DNA from: a bacterium
GTDB lineage: Bacteria; SZUA-182; DTGQ01; JAFGSM01
Assembly (NCBI GenBank): GCA_016934595.1
Contig: JAFGSM010000034.1
Location: 1 to 53,440, forward strand
Length of the DNA stretch: 53,440 nucleotides
Reading direction: 5' to 3'
Shown here: one piece after another, positions 1 to 8,574 of the stretch
Layout of the letters: each line of letters begins with the position of its first letter
How positions within the stretch are numbered: the stretch's first letter is position 1
The notes under the pieces: model-generated
What the model was told of the DNA's origin: nothing
Seen by the model: the letters and a program-made list of their open reading frames with translations, nothing else
Database searches by the model: none
Program-made: the position numbers and the translations under genes

Positions 1-1508
1 AATGTACTAATGAAGAAATTGAGGCGATAAAGTTAGCGCTAAAGCACAAAGCTGATATAAAAAGGCTGGCTGATGTAGCTGGACAGGTTAAGACACGGCA
101 GGGATTGGCAGTTGGGGCGGTATGGGTTTTACATCAGTTATGTCATAGGATTGGCCTGATTAAGGCTTTAGGGCACAGGCGAGAGGCTAAATTAGTGCTT
201 TGGATGGTTTTAGCCAGGGTTATTGGGCAAGGCTCCAGGCTTTCAGCTGCTCGTATGGCCCAGCGGCATGCTGTTTGTGATATTTTTCAACTTGACTCAT
301 TTAATGAGGATGACTTATATAAGGCTATGGATTGGCTCAATGACCGTCAACACAGGATTGAAAGCAGCCTATTCAAAGGGCATTATGGTGACAGCAGGCC
401 TCAATTTTATCTATATGATGTAACCAGCAGTTATTTGGAAGGCGTAAAGAATGAACTTGGCGATTGGGGTTACAACCGGGATGGAAAGAAGGGGAAAAAG
501 CAGATTGTTATAGGGTTGATGACAGATGAAGAAGGGTGGCCGATAGCCATAGAGGTATTTAGAGGAAATACCCAAGACACAGAAACAGTTAAAAACCAGA
601 TTTTGAAGATGGCCCAGCGATTTGGTGCTGAAAAGGTCACTTTTGTCGGGGATCGCGGGATGATCAAGAGCGTTCAGATAGCTGAGCTGTCAAATGAACG
701 TTTTCATTATATTAGCGCTATTACCAAACCACAAATTGAGAAACTGATTAAAGATGGGATATTCCAGATGTCGCTTTTTGATGAAAAGATTGCTGAGGTT
801 GCAGATGATGGAATCCGGTATATTCTTCGCCGTAATCCCATAAGGGCAGAGGAAATAGAGGCTATACGTGAAAGTAAATTAAACAGTTTGGATAGACTAA
901 TCAGACAACAGAATAAATATCTGTCCGGGCATCCCCGGGCCCAGGTTGAGGCTGCTTTAAAAAAAGTATGCGGGAAATGTAAATCGTTTAAAATCGATAA
1001 GTGGGTAGAATTAACCAGTTAGGGAAGGGCCTTGGGTTATAAGATCAAGGCGGATGAAAAGGTTCTGGAATCTCAGCTTGATGGCTGCTATGTTATCAAG
1101 TCGGATTTAGCGGCCAAAAGCGCTTCAGCCCAGACAATCCACAATCGTTATAAAGACCTGTCTGAGGTCGAGTATGCCTTACGTACTATGAAAACAACAC
1201 TTCTTGAGATGCGGGGTATCTTTGTGCGTGAGGCTGAACGTACCCGTGCCCATGTCTTTATTATCATGCTGGCTTATATGCTTGCCTATCAACTTCGAAG
1301 ATTATGGTACGATGTCGAATTAACCGTTGAGGAAGGGATCGCTGAATTAGCTTCCATCTGTTCCATTGAGGTAGTATCTGCGGGGCAAGTATCTTATCAA
1401 ACCATACCTGAGCCTCGACAATTAGGAAAAATCCTTCTCTCAAAGACTGGTGTTACCCTCCCTGATGCTATCCCATGCCGTAATGTTGAAGTAGTCAATC
1501 GATTATAG
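1..1508 (+). mobile_element. Partial IS1634-like insertion sequence, left end outside the window
   Basis: The whole stretch reads as one DDE transposase of the IS1634/IS4 type, with no other cargo. The reading frame is already open at base 3, so the left end lies outside the window. On the right no inverted repeat is visible. The transposase stop at 1506-1508 is followed at once by sequence that reads as the end of a histidine-kinase PAS domain. The IS therefore seems to have lost its right terminus, or the junction is a deletion product rather than a clean insertion. The boundary near 1508 is inferred from where the protein similarity changes. Confidence 0.75.
3..1508 (+). pseudogene. IS1634-family transposase, interrupted by an in-frame TAG
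   Basis: A DDE transposase with the RNase-H-like core. Visible landmarks are YDVTSSYLEG near 415-445 (first catalytic Asp), FVGDRGM near 642-660 (second Asp) and the C-terminal DGCYVIKSDL block at 1080-1110. The frame runs from base 3 without interruption to a TAG at 1020-1022, then continues in the same frame through GRALGYKIKADEK to the stop at 1506-1508. No frameshift is needed, so a single amber codon splits the gene. If translation restarts, the second half could begin at the TTG at 1032. The protein also ends earlier than relatives, just after a CRNVEVVNRL-like motif. Most likely an inactivated transposase; amber suppression is a remote alternative. Confidence 0.8.
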
Positions 1509-1587
1509 CATCTCTTCCATAAAAAACGAAAAAGGGCATACTTACGGCGATGTAAACGTTTTCAGAGACATTACGGAAAAAATAAGG

Positions 1588-1617
1588 ATGGAGATGGAGA
1601 TGGAGATGGAGATGGAA
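1588..1617 (+). repeat. Hexanucleotide tandem repeat (ATGGAG)n in the kinase linker
   Basis: Four perfect ATGGAG units followed by ATGGAA encode alternating Met-Glu in the coiled linker between the PAS domain and the H-box. The unit is a multiple of three, so slippage would change linker length by Met-Glu pairs without shifting the frame. Confidence 0.9.
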
Positions 1618-2309
1618 AAGATACAGAGGCTCGAATCCATCGGTGTCCTTGCAGGCGGAATTGCCCATGAATACAACAATATCCTGACTGCAATCCTGGG
1701 GAATATCAGCATAGCGAAAATATACATTCAACCCACAGATAACATTTTTGAATTCCTGACCGAGGCGGAAAAGGCATCGGTCAGGGCCAAGGATTTGACC
1801 ATGCGGTTGATTACCTTCTCAACAGGAGGTGCGCCCATGAGAAAAACAGCGCCCCTCTCAGGATTGATAAGGGCATCTGCCTCTTCTATATTGACCGGAT
1901 CCAATGTCATTTGTGAGTGCAGCATCCAGGATGGTCTCTGGCCTGCCGAGGTGGATGAGACTCAAATTACGCAGGCATTGAACAAACTGATAATAAATGC
2001 CGTCCAGGCCATGCCTGGAGGAGTCGCCATCTGGCTTGAAGCCGAAAACGTTGTTATAGAAAAGGAGGAGCTACCCATTTCCATGCCTTCCGGAAGATAT
2101 ATCAGGATTACTGTAAAAGACCAGGGGACTGGCATTCCAAAGAAAAACATCGGCAGGATATTCGATCCCTTTTTCACCACCAAGAATATGGGTAATGGCC
2201 TCGGGCTGGCGATCACCTACTCCATTATAAAAAGACACTCAGGATATATCTCAGTGGAATCCGAACAGGGGAAGGGGACGACCTTCACCATCTATCTTCC
2301 GGCGTCACG

Positions 2310-2359
2310 TGAAACACCCATGAGTCTTTGTTTCACAATGGGGGATGAAAATCACCTTT
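2310..2359 (+). repeat. Dispersed ~50-bp repeat, copy 1 (kinase 3' end)
   Basis: Matches 31079-31128 at 43 of 50 positions by hand alignment, same strand and same reading frame. It encodes ETPMSLCFTMGDENHL here and ETPMNLRFTEGDENHL at the start of gspE. It carries a small inverted repeat (TGAAAC...GTTTCA). Confidence 0.75.
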
Positions 2360-2396
2360 CAGTGTCCTCTGTGATTAATTGAAAAACGTAATTTTT

Positions 2397-2443
2397 GCCG
2401 GCTTTGAGTATATATGATTTCTAAAGAGAACTCCAAATCCGGC
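2397..2443. terminator. Possible hairpin between convergent kinase genes
   Basis: The arms GCCGG-C-TTTG (2397-2406) and CAAA-T-CCGGC (2434-2443) can pair with one internal mismatch, in the 63-base gap between two convergent genes. There is no clear T-tract on either side, so a terminator role is only suggested by position. Confidence 0.35.
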
Positions 2444-2445
2444 CG

Positions 2446-4566
2446 CTATACGATTATCCCCTTGGACGTGGTTAAGCCCCTTTCTTCCACTGAAGTCATC
2501 TTTTCAGGTATATTCTGGCCGGATGCGGGAAGATATATATAAAACGTGGTCCCCCTGCCAATTTTTGACTCCACGTCAATGTGGCCGTTGTGATTCTTGA
2601 TAATGGAATAGCATACAGAAAGGCCCATGCCGCTGCCTTTCTGTTTTGTGGTGAAATACGGGTCAAAAATCCTGCGCAGATGGACGGGAGGTATCCCAAC
2701 GCCCTCGTCCTCGATGGAGATCCTCACATAATTACCTTCATGCAAAAGCTGCGGGTTTTCAGGACCTACAACTATATTTTCAGCGGCTATCCTGATATGC
2801 CCGCCATCGGGCATGGCCTGATCCGCATTGATAATCATATTGCTGATTACCTGACTGATCTGCCCTTCGTCCAAATCCACAGGCCAGATATCACAGGGAA
2901 TGGAAAAGGTATGTTCAGCATTTGAGCCCCTCAGTACAAGCTCAACCGAATCCTTCATTATCCCTGCGATAGAGACTGTTTTCTTTTCAGTCGCCCCGCC
3001 TTTTGAAAATGCGAACAATTGCCGTGTCAGATCCTTGGCCTTTATGGCCGCTTTCTCGATATCGCCAAGGGACTTGTTTAAAGAATCCCTGTCGCTTTCA
3101 TACCTTGCAAGCGCGATATTTCCCAAAATGACGGTAAGCATGTTGTTGAAATCGTGGGCTATTCCTCCTGCAAACGCCCCGATCGATTCGAACTTCTGGA
3201 TCCTTGCAAGATCATCCTCCACCCTCCGCCTTTCCGTGATATCCATAAGCAAAACATTCAATGAGACTATCATGCCATCTTTGATGACAGGCATTATTGA
3301 GCTTCTCACCCAGCAGGTTTCGACGGACTTGCATAAAAACCTGTACTCGCCCGATGAAGCCCGGCCTGAAAGTGAAGTCTGAAGATTCATCATAATCCTC
3401 TGTGATTCCGCATGAGGGAAAAACTCTTTGAGATGCCTGCCCTCAACCTCAGAAGGGGTATATCCTGCGATCTTTTCAACCACTGGGCTTGCGTAAACTA
3501 TCACCCCGTTAATATCAAGGCTTAATATGGCCTCGTTCATGTTTTCCACAAGCCCGCGGTATTTCTCCTCGCTCTCCATCAATCTCTTCTCAGCGTTTTT
3601 ATTCTCTGTGATATTTCTTGAGATCTCTATCACAGTTAGTGGATTCCCATATCTATCTTTCATGGCCGCGTTGGCGGTGCAATGGAAATAAAGGGCCTCG
3701 CCGTTTTTGCCTGTGGTTTGCGTATCATGTTCATGAATCCTGCCGTCCTGAAACGCCTTGAGTGTAAGGCATGGACCGGGCTCGCAAGGCTTTTCTCTCC
3801 TGTGGTATGCCTGGTAACACTTCTTTCCTACTATGTCATCGCCGAAGACCCTCCTTGCTGTCTCATTTGCCCAGACGATATTCAAATTTCTGTCTATCAT
3901 GCTCATGTGATCGCCGATAGAATTCAGGATGGCGGAAAGCTCTTTATTTTCAGGCCCCCCTTTCCCGAACACGCCCGTTTGTCCTGGAAGCCCTTTATTG
4001 GAAATGCCTATTAAATGGCCTATGAAAATATATAGCACAAGCCCCAGCAATTCGATGATGAGGGTTATAAATATTATGCGCCTTCTCATACCGCAAAGCT
4101 GATCATGTATATATCCTTCGTTCATCCCGATATGGATATGCGCCCTCATGCCATCGATCAGGGGATAATCCACCTCCAGGATAAGGGTCTTGTCAGCGAG
4201 GTATCTGTCCTGGCCAGGTTCATTGTGGCGGACAGTTTCATGTATTTTATGCATAAGCGCCCTGGGAAAACCGCCCTCAAATGTATGGGCGAATATGCGG
4301 CCGTCAAATCCGGTGATATATGCGAATTCAATCCCTTCCGTCCGCCTTATGATATCCCGAAGCACATCGCATACCAGTATTTTATTCCCCTTTATTACGT
4401 CATCGGCGACAAGCTCTGAAACCGCCTGGGCTATGACTGCACCCCTTTTTATCAGCTCTTTCTCCAATGCTTTTTGCGTGATATGGCTCCCCATAATAGA
4501 GGATGAGATGCCTGTGATAAAAATGGCAAGACCGGCAAGCAAGACTATCTTTGTGTGGAGTTTCAT
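2446..4566 (-). CDS. Membrane-bound sensor histidine kinase with two PAS domains
   Basis: A 706-aa hybrid-less sensor kinase. Membrane helices at about 5-25 and 162-186 flank a ~135-aa periplasmic sensor. PAS domain 1 lies at about 208-325 and contains three Cys (250, 261, 266) in a KKCYQAYH...CEPGPC loop typical of PAS domains that may bind metal or sense redox. PAS 2 lies at about 333-447. The H-box is GGIAHDFNN (His471), N-box at about 575-588, G1 DEGVGIP at 620-626, G2 GSGMGLS at 644-650. No receiver domain and no adjacent response regulator. The start overlaps the stop of the binding-protein gene by four bases (ATGA), so the two are translationally coupled; the binding protein is the likely ligand sensor for the kinase. 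Confidence 0.9.
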   Translation of the reverse strand: MKLHTKIVLLAGLAIFITGISSSIMGSHITQKALEKELIKRGAVIAQAVSELVADDVIKGNKILVCDVLRDIIRRTEGIEFAYITGFDGRIFAHTFEGGFPRALMHKIHETVRHNEPGQDRYLADKTLILEVDYPLIDGMRAHIHIGMNEGYIHDQLCGMRRRIIFITLIIELLGLVLYIFIGHLIGISNKGLPGQTGVFGKGGPENKELSAILNSIGDHMSMIDRNLNIVWANETARRVFGDDIVGKKCYQAYHRREKPCEPGPCLTLKAFQDGRIHEHDTQTTGKNGEALYFHCTANAAMKDRYGNPLTVIEISRNITENKNAEKRLMESEEKYRGLVENMNEAILSLDINGVIVYASPVVEKIAGYTPSEVEGRHLKEFFPHAESQRIMMNLQTSLSGRASSGEYRFLCKSVETCWVRSSIMPVIKDGMIVSLNVLLMDITERRRVEDDLARIQKFESIGAFAGGIAHDFNNMLTVILGNIALARYESDRDSLNKSLGDIEKAAIKAKDLTRQLFAFSKGGATEKKTVSIAGIMKDSVELVLRGSNAEHTFSIPCDIWPVDLDEGQISQVISNMIINADQAMPDGGHIRIAAENIVVGPENPQLLHEGNYVRISIEDEGVGIPPVHLRRIFDPYFTTKQKGSGMGLSVCYSIIKNHNGHIDVESKIGRGTTFYIYLPASGQNIPEKMTSVEERGLTTSKGIIV

Positions 4567-5528
4567 CCCTTATGCCCCTTTTCTGTTCCGGACAAAATGC
4601 CTAATTTCAATGCCCAGTCCCTCAGATCCTCGTAATCATTAATGCCGGCCTCTATGAAGCCGTTAGGCATCTCTGTCTTTTCCCAATTATAAAGCCCCTC
4701 CCTGTCACGGCCATTTGGCTGAAAACCTATAAGAGCCTGTTTTACCTTTTCAAGCACAAGGGGCGAGATGTCCTTTGCGGCCGCTATCCCGCTTGATGGA
4801 TAATATTTTGAGGTATATATGATGCGGATCAATCCGGCGGCGGCCATCTCTTTTCCCATTGTGTCCTGCATCGCCCCTGCGTCGAAACGGCCTGCCAAAA
4901 CCGCGTTTGCGCATTTTCTGTGCGTCCCTGTGAATTCATAGAAAAAGAGATCATTAAGCCCTATGTTGTGCTCCGCAAGCGCTATCCTGGGTATTATATG
5001 ACCCTGAGTTGATGTGATGCTGCCAAAGGCAAACCGTTTGCCTCTTATGTCTTCTATCTCCCTGATCGGGCTGTCATGCGGCACGAATATCACGGACTGA
5101 TACTCCGCCCTGCCCTGGGAATTGACCCCCCTCGCTACAGGGATGACCCCGTATCTCTCATGGGCCTCGATATAAGTGCCCGCACCTACAGCGGCAAAAT
5201 GTACCCTGCCCTTTCCAAGGTCGTCCACTATCCTTCCATCCTCTGTTATAAATTGGAGCTCAAAGAGATAGCCTGTGGCCTTCTCCATATATTTCAGAAA
5301 CGGCAGGTACTGACGGGCATCCTCCTTCGGGCTTCCGCGCAGGTCAAAACCGAACCTCAATATGTCCCTGCCCGTTTCGGGCAGCAAACCCTGCAGTTCC
5401 TCGTCGCTTATCCTGTCCGCCAGATCTATTTCTTTCGGTCTTATGGCAAGCTCGATCTCTACGGAAAACATGACAGCGAACGCTATAATGATTATGCAGG
5501 TTGTAATGAATAAAATCTTCAGTTTCAT
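4563..5528 (-). CDS. PhnD-like periplasmic phosphate/phosphonate-type binding protein
   Basis: A 321-aa substrate-binding protein of the PhnD/phosphite-binding family. An uncleaved-looking N-terminal hydrophobic segment (about 4-24) suggests it is membrane-anchored in the periplasm. The fold is indicated by LRFGFDLRGSPKED, the mid-domain IEDIRGKRFAFGS and STQGHIIPR motifs, and the FDAGAMQDT stretch that lines the ligand pocket in this family. No permease or ATPase genes are nearby. Instead the gene overlaps a histidine kinase, an arrangement in which such proteins act as ligand sensors for signalling rather than for uptake (inference). The ligand cannot be read from sequence. Confidence 0.85.
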   Translation of the reverse strand: MKLKILFITTCIIIIAFAVMFSVEIELAIRPKEIDLADRISDEELQGLLPETGRDILRFGFDLRGSPKEDARQYLPFLKYMEKATGYLFELQFITEDGRIVDDLGKGRVHFAAVGAGTYIEAHERYGVIPVARGVNSQGRAEYQSVIFVPHDSPIREIEDIRGKRFAFGSITSTQGHIIPRIALAEHNIGLNDLFFYEFTGTHRKCANAVLAGRFDAGAMQDTMGKEMAAAGLIRIIYTSKYYPSSGIAAAKDISPLVLEKVKQALIGFQPNGRDREGLYNWEKTEMPNGFIEAGINDYEDLRDWALKLGILSGTEKGHKG

Positions 5529-5793
5529 TTTAGGATATGGATTATTTATATGAATAACACCCTTTATGATTATTATCGGCTATTCCTGAAAAGACGTTCA
5601 TAACGGTTCTGCTTGTCACTCATTCACTAAAATATATAATCCCCTTTAGGGCTTATATAGATTTCTATTTATATGAAAATGATCGAACAATACTTTGTTT
5701 TTATTCATTTTCATGCTTCGTTGTGACTGTAAGGTCATGGGGGTTACTTGATTTAGGCAATGCCATTTTTTATAATCAAGACAAGGAAAGGGG
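5529..5793. other. Divergent intergenic region with a 10-bp inverted repeat
   Basis: An AT-rich promoter region between the leftward binding-protein/kinase operon and the rightward MucR-like gene. It contains a perfect inverted repeat ATGAAAATGA (5673-5682) / TCATTTTCAT (5705-5714) with a 22-base spacer, a possible operator or hairpin. No gene is seen. Confidence 0.4.
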
Positions 5794-6024
5794 GTGGTCA
5801 GGATTACAAAGACATTACTGGAAATGGCTGCTGAGATAGTCGCTGCGCAGGCATCAAGATCACAGATGTCGCCCGAAGAGATCAGTTATTCCTTGAAAAG
5901 GCTTTTTCAAACACTAAAGGATATAAAATGCATGGAGGATGCTACAGTAGTTTCCGTTGATAAGAATCCCGAAGAAACGGAAAATACCCCTGTTTCTGTT
6001 CCGGTAAAGGATTCTATCCGATGA
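5794..6024 (+). CDS. Small MucR-N-terminal-like protein
   Basis: 76 aa. Residues 6-45 (KTLLEMAAEIVAAQASRSQM followed by SPEEISYSLKRLFQTLKDI) resemble the helical N-terminal part of MucR/Ros-family regulators, which mediates oligomerisation. The Cys2-His2 zinc-finger DNA-binding half is absent; the remaining ~30 residues are acidic and Ser/Thr/Pro rich. A GTG start follows a strong AAGGAAAGGG ribosome-binding site directly. It could be a truncated regulator, or a small protein that mixes with full-length MucR. The next gene lies 46 bases downstream. Confidence 0.65.
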   Translation: MVRITKTLLEMAAEIVAAQASRSQMSPEEISYSLKRLFQTLKDIKCMEDATVVSVDKNPEETENTPVSVPVKDSIR

Positions 6025-6070
6025 AACAGTTGAACAAGAGATCATGGATATTTAGCGTGGCCTTCAGGCC

Positions 6071-6733
6071 ATGGCGGTAATTATGAAGATCCTCGCATTT
6101 GGAGATATACACGAGGATACCCCCAAGATTAGGGAAATAGATGGGATATCTTCAGCCTCATGTATTATTGTCAGCGGAGACCTGACCAATGTCGGCGGGG
6201 TTGAAAAGGCCAAAACTGTTATAGACAGCATAAGACGATATAATCCCAATGTCTATGCACAGGCAGGCAATTTTGACAGGAAGGAAGTGGAAACCTTCCT
6301 GGCAGGACAGGGGATCAGCCTCCATGGAAACGGCTTTATTTTGGAAGATATAGGGATCTTTGGTGTAGGCGGCTCTAACAAAACGCCATTCAATACCCCC
6401 AATGAGTTCTGCGAAAATGATATCGAGGCATTGATCTATGCAGGGTACAGGAAAATAATGTATACGCCTCTCAAATTATTTGTTTCTCACGCCCCTCCAT
6501 TTAATACAAAAGCAGACATCATCAAGTCCGGCGAACACGTGGGCAGCAAATCCGTAAGAAGATTCATCGAAACATGCCAACCGGACGTGTGCATAGCAGG
6601 GCATATTCATGAAGCGAAGGGCGAAGACTGGATCGGACGAACAATCATTCTAAATCCTGGCATGCTTAAAAATGGGGGTTATGTGGAAATTGTCAAAGAA
6701 GACGGCCTTCTTAAGGCGGCCCTGAAAATCTGA
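6071..6733 (+). CDS. Calcineurin-like metallophosphoesterase
   Basis: 220 aa, a compact single-domain metallophosphoesterase. The dinuclear-metal motifs appear in order: GDIHE (D-x-H), SGDLTN, AGNFD (the usual GNHD with His changed to Phe), VSHAPP and AGHIHE. Starts are possible at 6071 and at the second Met (6083, MKILAFGDIH); the second fits the family better because the first strand begins there. Phosphodiesterase activity is expected, but the substrate is unknown. The GNHD His normally contributes to catalysis as a general acid, so its replacement may alter specificity. Confidence 0.88.
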   Translation: MAVIMKILAFGDIHEDTPKIREIDGISSASCIIVSGDLTNVGGVEKAKTVIDSIRRYNPNVYAQAGNFDRKEVETFLAGQGISLHGNGFILEDIGIFGVGGSNKTPFNTPNEFCENDIEALIYAGYRKIMYTPLKLFVSHAPPFNTKADIIKSGEHVGSKSVRRFIETCQPDVCIAGHIHEAKGEDWIGRTIILNPGMLKNGGYVEIVKEDGLLKAALKI

Positions 6734-7398
6734 AATCCGTAATCTTTGCGAATCCAATCCATCTTTAACTATCAAATTATTGCAAAATTTTTAAACGCAA
6801 TATCTTTTGCGACATTGTTTAACCTTCCCTTGCAGTGATCATATATCAAAAAGCGGTTTATATACCTTAAGATTAAGGGATCTTTGACTTTAATTATTTT
6901 AAGGCACACAAAATGCATAATCAATTAATTAAAGAATCCTTTTTAAGTTCTTGGTTAAAAAATCTTATCAATACACCCTTTTTGCTGTTCATTTATATTT
7001 TTAATTTTTTATACTGTTTATTTATAATCTTATGAGTGGGGGGTGAAATCATGTTTGGACAAACCGCATGTGTAGCATTATTAATATGTTTGGGGATTTT
7101 TTGCGCTATGTTATCAAATATTAAGACAAGGGCAAACCAAAAATGATCCGGCATAGCCTTTATATAGGCTGATCATATAAAAAAGGGGAGGTGATAATTT
7201 CCGTCATAAAACATGATGTTAGGTATTTGCTTTAGAACCGTGACCGGTCTGTTATTTCAGATTCAGATTGTAAACAGCTGATGTAAGATGGAATTACAAG
7301 TGAATACTATAAACCCTTGTTTCTGCCCTGTTCAAAAGGGAAGTGAAGCAAGGTGAACGGTTGCGGAGAATCGCTTTTCAAAGAATGGGGGGTTAGGG
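6734..7398. other. AT-rich intergenic region with one small ORF
   Basis: Strongly AT-rich up to about 7030. Apart from the 31-aa ORF at 7051-7146, no RNA gene or riboswitch was recognised. A short GTG ORF (about 7193-7234, 14 codons) sits next to a GGGGAGG sequence but is too short to support. Confidence 0.4.
7051..7146 (+). CDS. 31-aa predicted single-span membrane peptide
   Basis: The ATG is preceded by GGGGGGTG at a good distance and the frame closes at a TGA at 7144-7146. The product starts MFGQTACVALLICLGIFCAM and ends in a positively charged KTRANQK tail, which predicts one helix with the C-terminus in the cytoplasm. Small size and lack of homologues I can name keep confidence modest, but the ribosome-binding site and membrane topology are convincing together. 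Confidence 0.5.
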   Translation: MFGQTACVALLICLGIFCAMLSNIKTRANQK

Positions 7399-7884
7399 AT
7401 GTCAAGGTTATTAGATTTAAAAAAACATTTTATCTTATTATTGGTTATAGCTATTGCAGCGGTCATACCTGTTTTGGTGGCTGCTCATTCAGGCGGCATG
7501 AGTGGCGGAGGCGGCTGTTGCGGCAGTTCATCTTTGTATAGCTATTACCCTTATTATACCTCTGGAAGAGCCAATCAGTGGCTGTTCGCAGGATTAGGTT
7601 CATCATATTATCCTGGGTCATCTTTATACTCGGGGTATTACGGCAACCTTTACGGGAGTTCCTACCTGGGTTCGGGTTATCAGCCATGGGGGTATAACTC
7701 TTCTCAATATACAATTGAGAACAGTTATACACGGTATGTGCCAGGAGGCGAATACACCGTTTCCGAGAGCTTTTCAAGGCCGCAATATTCCTTATACGGT
7801 TTGGGCAGTTCCTATCTGAACCCTTACAGTTATTACGGCCTGGGTAATTCTTATTATGGATCGTATCTCGGCGGATGGATTTGA
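7399..7884 (+). CDS. Secreted Tyr/Gly/Ser-rich low-complexity protein
   Basis: 161 aa with an N-terminal signal peptide (charged MSRLLDLKKH then a hydrophobic core to about residue 28, possible cleavage after VAA). The mature part has a GGMSGGGGCCG patch and then Tyr-Gly-Ser repeats such as YYPYY, GSSYYPGSSLYSGYYGN and YGLGSSYLNP. There is no recognisable domain; the composition resembles structural or surface proteins that aggregate or form matrix. A GGGGGG-type ribosome-binding site precedes the ATG. It is convergent with three Pro/Phe-rich secreted proteins and is followed by a good terminator. Confidence 0.75.
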   Translation: MSRLLDLKKHFILLLVIAIAAVIPVLVAAHSGGMSGGGGCCGSSSLYSYYPYYTSGRANQWLFAGLGSSYYPGSSLYSGYYGNLYGSSYLGSGYQPWGYNSSQYTIENSYTRYVPGGEYTVSESFSRPQYSLYGLGSSYLNPYSYYGLGNSYYGSYLGGWI

Positions 7885-7943
7885 TATTTGACTGCCCATC
7901 GGAACTTTCAGGACAACCCGCTGAGGTTATCTGAAATCACATT

Positions 7944-7996
7944 CCACCCGGCGTCCTTCTCTTCGATTGAAAGGGGCCGGGTGGATCCATTTTTCA
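7944..7996 (+). terminator. Rho-independent terminator
   Basis: A perfect 9-bp stem CCACCCGGC (7944-7952) / GCCGGGTGG (7976-7984), extended inside by CCTT/AAGG, is followed by ATCCATTTTT. It lies just after the Tyr/Gly-rich gene and just before the convergent secreted-protein operon ends. Confidence 0.8.
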
Positions 7997-8001
7997 TACG
8001 A

Positions 8002-8535
8002 TTAAATGAGCGGGAGAAGGGCGCTAATGCCTGTCGGTGAAGTAGTCACAGGGGTCGCCGGAGGCACAGAACCTATTGTCAATACTTGAACCTGGGTCTG
8101 GGGAGTTGTTCCGGTCAGACCTGTAAGGAGCGGCAGAAGAAGAAGGGCTGTCGGGCCGATTGCAGGGGTTAATACCGGAGTCGGAGACACAACAGGGGCC
8201 GGCGTAATTACAGGACTTACAGGAAGCACTGTGACTTGGATAACAGATTGAGTTGGGTTAAATAATATTGTTACTGTGGCGGCGGCCTGTCTGATCAAAG
8301 GCATGGGAAGGCTGACCGGAGACAAAAGCGACCGCCCCATCCTCGTCGCCAAACCGGACATGACAAAAGGGCCGAAAGGTGACAATGGAGGGAAAAAGGG
8401 GAATGTCCCCATTAATGGCATGAAGGGAAAAAATGGATTGGGCGGGGGAAATAAAAAGGGGAACTGAGCGCTTGCCGTTCCGCATAAACAAACAAGCAAG
8501 ACAATAATAACGATTGACACAATATATCTTTTCAT
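8002..8535 (-). CDS. Secreted Pro/Phe-rich low-complexity protein A
   Basis: 177 aa from the ATG at 8535, which starts a standard signal peptide (MKRYIVSIVIIVLLVCL) cleaved after ASA, giving a mature protein beginning QFPFLFPP. An upstream ATG at 8565 would add ten unlikely residues; a GGAGG lies 14 bases before the chosen start, further than usual. The mature part is Pro/Phe/Met rich in its first half and Thr/Val/Pro rich in its second (PVITPAPVVSPTPVLTP). No known domain. It is the last gene of a three-gene leftward cluster of similar proteins, which share the signal peptide-AQF-aromatic/proline design. Confidence 0.7.
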   Translation of the reverse strand: MKRYIVSIVIIVLLVCLCGTASAQFPFLFPPPNPFFPFMPLMGTFPFFPPLSPFGPFVMSGLATRMGRSLLSPVSLPMPLIRQAAATVTILFNPTQSVIQVTVLPVSPVITPAPVVSPTPVLTPAIGPTALLLLPLLTGLTGTTPQTQVQVLTIGSVPPATPVTTSPTGISALLPLI

Positions 8536-8574
8536 ACTTATTATGCTAACCTCCATGGAAAACATGTCAAAAGC

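Larger units (their letters stand above)
1510..2382 (+). pseudogene. 3' fragment of a PAS-sensor histidine kinase truncated by the IS
   Basis: Reading the frame upstream of the first ATG (1588) gives ISSIKNEKGHTYGDV followed by VFRDITEK, the typical end of a PAS/PAC domain. The gene is therefore the 3' part of a larger sensor kinase whose sensor region was lost at the IS junction. Downstream are the H-box GGIAHEYNN (His at residue 27 counted from the 1588 ATG), the N-box LNKLIINAVQAMPGG, the G1 box KDQGTGIP and the G2 box GNGLGLAITYS, so the HisKA and HATPase domains are complete. A 264-aa product from 1588 would be a soluble kinase core. The last 23 residues are encoded by a dispersed repeat also seen at the start of gspE. 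It is paralogous to the kinase encoded convergently at 2446-4566. Confidence 0.8.

Noticed and set aside
7353-7541. 62-codon ORF overlapping the Tyr/Gly-rich gene
   Set aside because: It is out of frame with the signal-peptide gene, which has a better start and coherent composition.
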